From contig NZ_RCUX01000002.1 of assembly GCF_003667565.1 (NCBI RefSeq), positions 338,415 through 402,414 of the forward strand: a stretch of 64,000 nucleotides of DNA, in the 5' to 3' direction. Position numbers and translations under genes: made by a program. The notes under the pieces are model-generated. The model ran no database searches. It was not told where the DNA came from and worked only from the letters and a program-made list of their open reading frames with translations. Source of the stretch: Mycetocola tolaasinivorans (GTDB lineage: Bacteria; Actinomycetota; Actinomycetes; Actinomycetales; Microbacteriaceae). Below, piece by piece: positions 61,954-64,000 of this stretch (position 1 is the stretch's first letter; each line of letters starts with the position of its first letter).

Positions 61954-64000
61954 ATGGACTACCACTCGCTGAACGCGATGCTCAACCTCTACGACGCGGA
62001 TGGCAACATCCAGTTCGAAAAGGATCGCGAAGCAGCCCGTGAGTTCTTCCTGCAGCACGTGAACCAGAACACGGTGTTTTTCCACTCGCTCAAGGAGCGT
62101 CTGGACTACCTCGTGGAGAAGGAATACTACGACCCCGCGGTCATCGAGAAGTACTCCTTTGAGTTCATCACCGGTCTGAACGACCTCGCCTACTCGAAGA
62201 AGTTCCGCTTCTCGACCTTCCTGGGCGCGTTCAAGTACTACACCTCCTACACGCTGAAGACCTTCGATGGAAAGCGCTACCTGGAGCGTTTCGAAGACCG
62301 CGTCGTGATGACCGCACTGGGCCTGGCCGATGGCGATGAAGCCCTCGCGACCAACCTGGTTGAGGAGATCATCGCCGGTCGCTTCCAGCCCGCGACCCCC
62401 ACCTTCCTGAACTCCGGTAAGGCACAGCGCGGCGAGCTCGTCTCCTGCTTCCTGCTGCGGATCGAAGACAACATGGAGTCGATCTCGCGCGGCATCAACT
62501 CCTCGCTGCAGCTCTCCAAGCGTGGCGGTGGCGTGGCCCTGTCCCTCTCGAACATTCGTGAGGCCGGCGCCCCGATCAAGCAGATCCAGAACCAGTCCTC
62601 GGGCATCATCCCCGTGATGAAGCTGCTCGAAGACTCCTTCTCCTACGCCAACCAGCTCGGTGCGCGTCAGGGTGCCGGCGCCGTGTACCTCAGCGCCCAC
62701 CACCCGGACATCATGTCCTTCCTCGACACCAAGCGTGAGAACGCCGACGAGAAGATCCGCATCAAGACCCTCTCGCTGGGTGTTGTGGTTCCGGACATCA
62801 CCTTCGAGCTCGCGAAGAAGGGTGAGGACATGTACCTGTTCTCCCCGTATGACGTTGAGCGCGTGTATGGCATCCCCTTCGGTGACATCTCCATCTCGGA
62901 GAAGTACCACGAGATGGTGGACGACTCCCGCATCAAGAAGACCAAGATCAACGCGCGTGAGTTCTTCCAGACCATTGCCGAGATCCAGTTCGAGTCGGGC
63001 TACCCGTACATCGTGTTTGAAGACACGGTGAACCGCGAGAACCCCATCGCCGGTCGCATCAACATGTCGAACCTGTGCTCGGAGATCCTGCAGGTCAACA
63101 CCCCGACCACCTACAACGACGACCTGTCGTACAAGGAAATCGGTAAGGACATCTCCTGCAACCTCGGTTCGCTGAACATCGCCCTGGCGATGGACTCGCC
63201 GAACTTCGGCCTGACCATCGAGACCGCCATTCGCGGCCTGACCTCGGTGTCCGACCAGAGCCACATCTCCTCGGTGCGTTCGATCGAAGACGGCAACGAC
63301 AAGTCGCACGCCATCGGCCTCGGCCAGATGAACCTGCACGGATACCTCGCTCGTGAGCGCGTGTTCTACGGCAGCGAAGAGGGCATCGACTTCACCAACA
63401 TCTACTTCTACACGGTGCTGTTCCACGCGCTGCGTGCCTCCAACAAGATCGCCATCGAGCGTGGCGTGACCTTCGAGGGCTTCGAGAACTCCACCTACGC
63501 ATCGGGTGCGTTCTTCGAGAAGTACCTGACCCAGGAGTGGCTGCCCGAGACCGAGCGTGTGCGCGAGCTGTTCGCGAACTCCTCGGTGGAGATCCCGACC
63601 CAGGCCGAGTGGGCCGAGCTCAAGGACTCCGTCATGAAGCACGGTATCTACAACCAGAACCTGCAGGCCGTGCCGCCGACCGGTTCGATCTCCTACATCA
63701 ACAACTCGACCTCGTCGATCCACCCGATCGCCTCGAAGATCGAGATCCGCAAGGAGGGCAAGCTCGGTCGCGTGTACTACCCCGCGCCGTTCATGACCAA
63801 CGACAACCTGGACTACTACCAGGACGCGTATGAGATCGGTGCCGAGAAGATCATCGACACCTACGCCGCCGCTACCCAGCACGTGGACCAGGGCCTGTCG
63901 CTGACGCTGTTCTTCAAGGACACCGCCACCACCCGCGACATCAACAAGGCTCAGATCTACGCATGGCGCAAGGGCATCAAGACGATCTACTACATCCGTC
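61954..64000 (+). CDS. nrdE: NrdE, class Ib ribonucleotide reductase large subunit (3' end beyond window)
   Basis: The first 682 residues of the catalytic alpha subunit are seen from ATG 61954. Motifs include [17 protein letters not shown] (active-site Cys), a [10 protein letters not shown] stretch, SNLCSEI (catalytic Asn, Cys, Glu, near residue 365) and the C-terminal half barrel with [19 protein letters not shown]. It reduces ribonucleoside diphosphates to deoxy forms with NrdF. The region between the nrdI stop and this ATG is also open in frame; a CTG at 61927 that overlaps the nrdI stop and has GGGA six bases before it could be the real start. Confidence 0.96.
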   Translation, partial: MDYHSLNAMLNLYDADGNIQFEKDREAAREFFLQHVNQNTVFFHSLKERLDYLVEKEYYDPAVIEKYSFEFITGLNDLAYSKKFRFSTFLGAFKYYTSYTLKTFDGKRYLERFEDRVVMTALGLADGDEALATNLVEEIIAGRFQPATPTFLNSGKAQRGELVSCFLLRIEDNMESISRGINSSLQLSKRGGGVALSLSNIREAGAPIKQIQNQSSGIIPVMKLLEDSFSYANQLGARQGAGAVYLSAHHPDIMSFLDTKRENADEKIRIKTLSLGVVVPDITFELAKKGEDMYLFSPYDVERVYGIPFGDISISEKYHEMVDDSRIKKTKINAREFFQTIAEIQFESGYPYIVFEDTVNRENPIAGRINMSNLCSEILQVNTPTTYNDDLSYKEIGKDISCNLGSLNIALAMDSPNFGLTIETAIRGLTSVSDQSHISSVRSIEDGNDKSHAIGLGQMNLHGYLARERVFYGSEEGIDFTNIYFYTVLFHALRASNKIAIERGVTFEGFENSTYASGAFFEKYLTQEWLPETERVRELFANSSVEIPTQAEWAELKDSVMKHGIYNQNLQAVPPTGSISYINNSTSSIHPIASKIEIRKEGKLGRVYYPAPFMTNDNLDYYQDAYEIGAEKIIDTYAAATQHVDQGLSLTLFFKDTATTRDINKAQIYAWRKGIKTIYYIR

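Noticed and set aside
61936..63882. A 648-residue open frame on the minus strand
   Set aside because: It is the antisense shadow of nrdE, whose product has all class Ib reductase motifs; GC-rich codons keep the reverse frame open.
1..64000. tRNA, rRNA, CRISPR arrays, insertion sequences or phage genes
   Set aside because: No cloverleaf, conserved rRNA segment, spaced repeats, transposase or phage structural protein was recognised. A covariance search for tRNA was not possible here.

Overview
The window comes from a high-GC actinobacterium. Supporting signs are the strongly GC-biased third codon positions, frequent GTG starts with GTGA/ATGA stop-start overlaps, iron boxes of the DtxR/IdeR type, an LAxTG-type (class E) sortase anchor and a class Ib nrdH-nrdI-nrdE locus. 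The gene content looks like a soil- or plant-associated Microbacteriaceae; that family assignment is inference. No rRNA, tRNA, CRISPR array, insertion sequence or prophage was seen. Nearly all of the sequence is ordinary chromosomal coding DNA in short operons.

Layout. (1) 1-9040: a LacI-controlled glycan locus. A binding lipoprotein, two permeases and a GH130-family enzyme (cut by the window edge) form one minus-strand operon. A divergent, surface-anchored 1271-residue GH63-like glycosidase lies on the other side of the lacI-type gene. Two identical 16-bp operators sit in the two promoter regions. (2) 9109-15443: an MBL-fold hydrolase, a HAD phosphatase, a membrane-tethered HTH/DUF2690 protein, two MDR-type oxidoreductases, an AraC regulator, and a TetR regulator with two tandem operators. 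(3) 15536-19641: a complete Fe-siderophore ABC importer (two permeases, ATPase, lipoprotein) behind an iron box. (4) 19655-26989: an aldo/keto reductase, then a flavin monooxygenase (LLM family) joined to a peptide/nickel-type ABC importer. (5) 27263-31376: a glycosyltransferase, a PhnA-like protein, a small membrane protein and a NarL-type two-component system. (6) 31373-35540: a second iron locus (lipoprotein, siderophore-interacting reductase, two permeases) with no ATPase gene and a frameshift in one permease. (7) 35615-45945: AraC regulator, ABC-F protein, cardiolipin synthase, MFS transporter, M17 aminopeptidase, SLC13-type carrier, YbaK-like deacylase, MepB-like protein. (8) 46262-50131: a trimethylamine-monooxygenase-like FMO followed, convergently, by CstA and YbdD. 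(9) 50278-60566: MFS transporter with its GntR regulator, WYL regulator, BASS/ACR3-type carrier, reductases, acyl-CoA dehydrogenase-like protein, esterase and another MFS transporter. (10) 60567-64000: nrdH, nrdI and the 5' part of nrdE, with a repeat-rich upstream region.

How parts work together. The LacI locus should degrade a glycan outside the cell, import the oligosaccharide and break it inside; GH130 membership points to a mannoside. The two iron loci should respond to the same iron repressor, and the second may borrow the ATPase of the first. The most noteworthy signals are the promoter-embedded operators and the duplicated domain inside the GH63-like enzyme, the G6 frameshift in the second iron locus, the tandem TetR operators, the Tmm-like FMO with a structured leader, and the repeat cluster with DnaA-box-like sites upstream of nrdH. 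No wholly unknown multi-gene system was identified with confidence.
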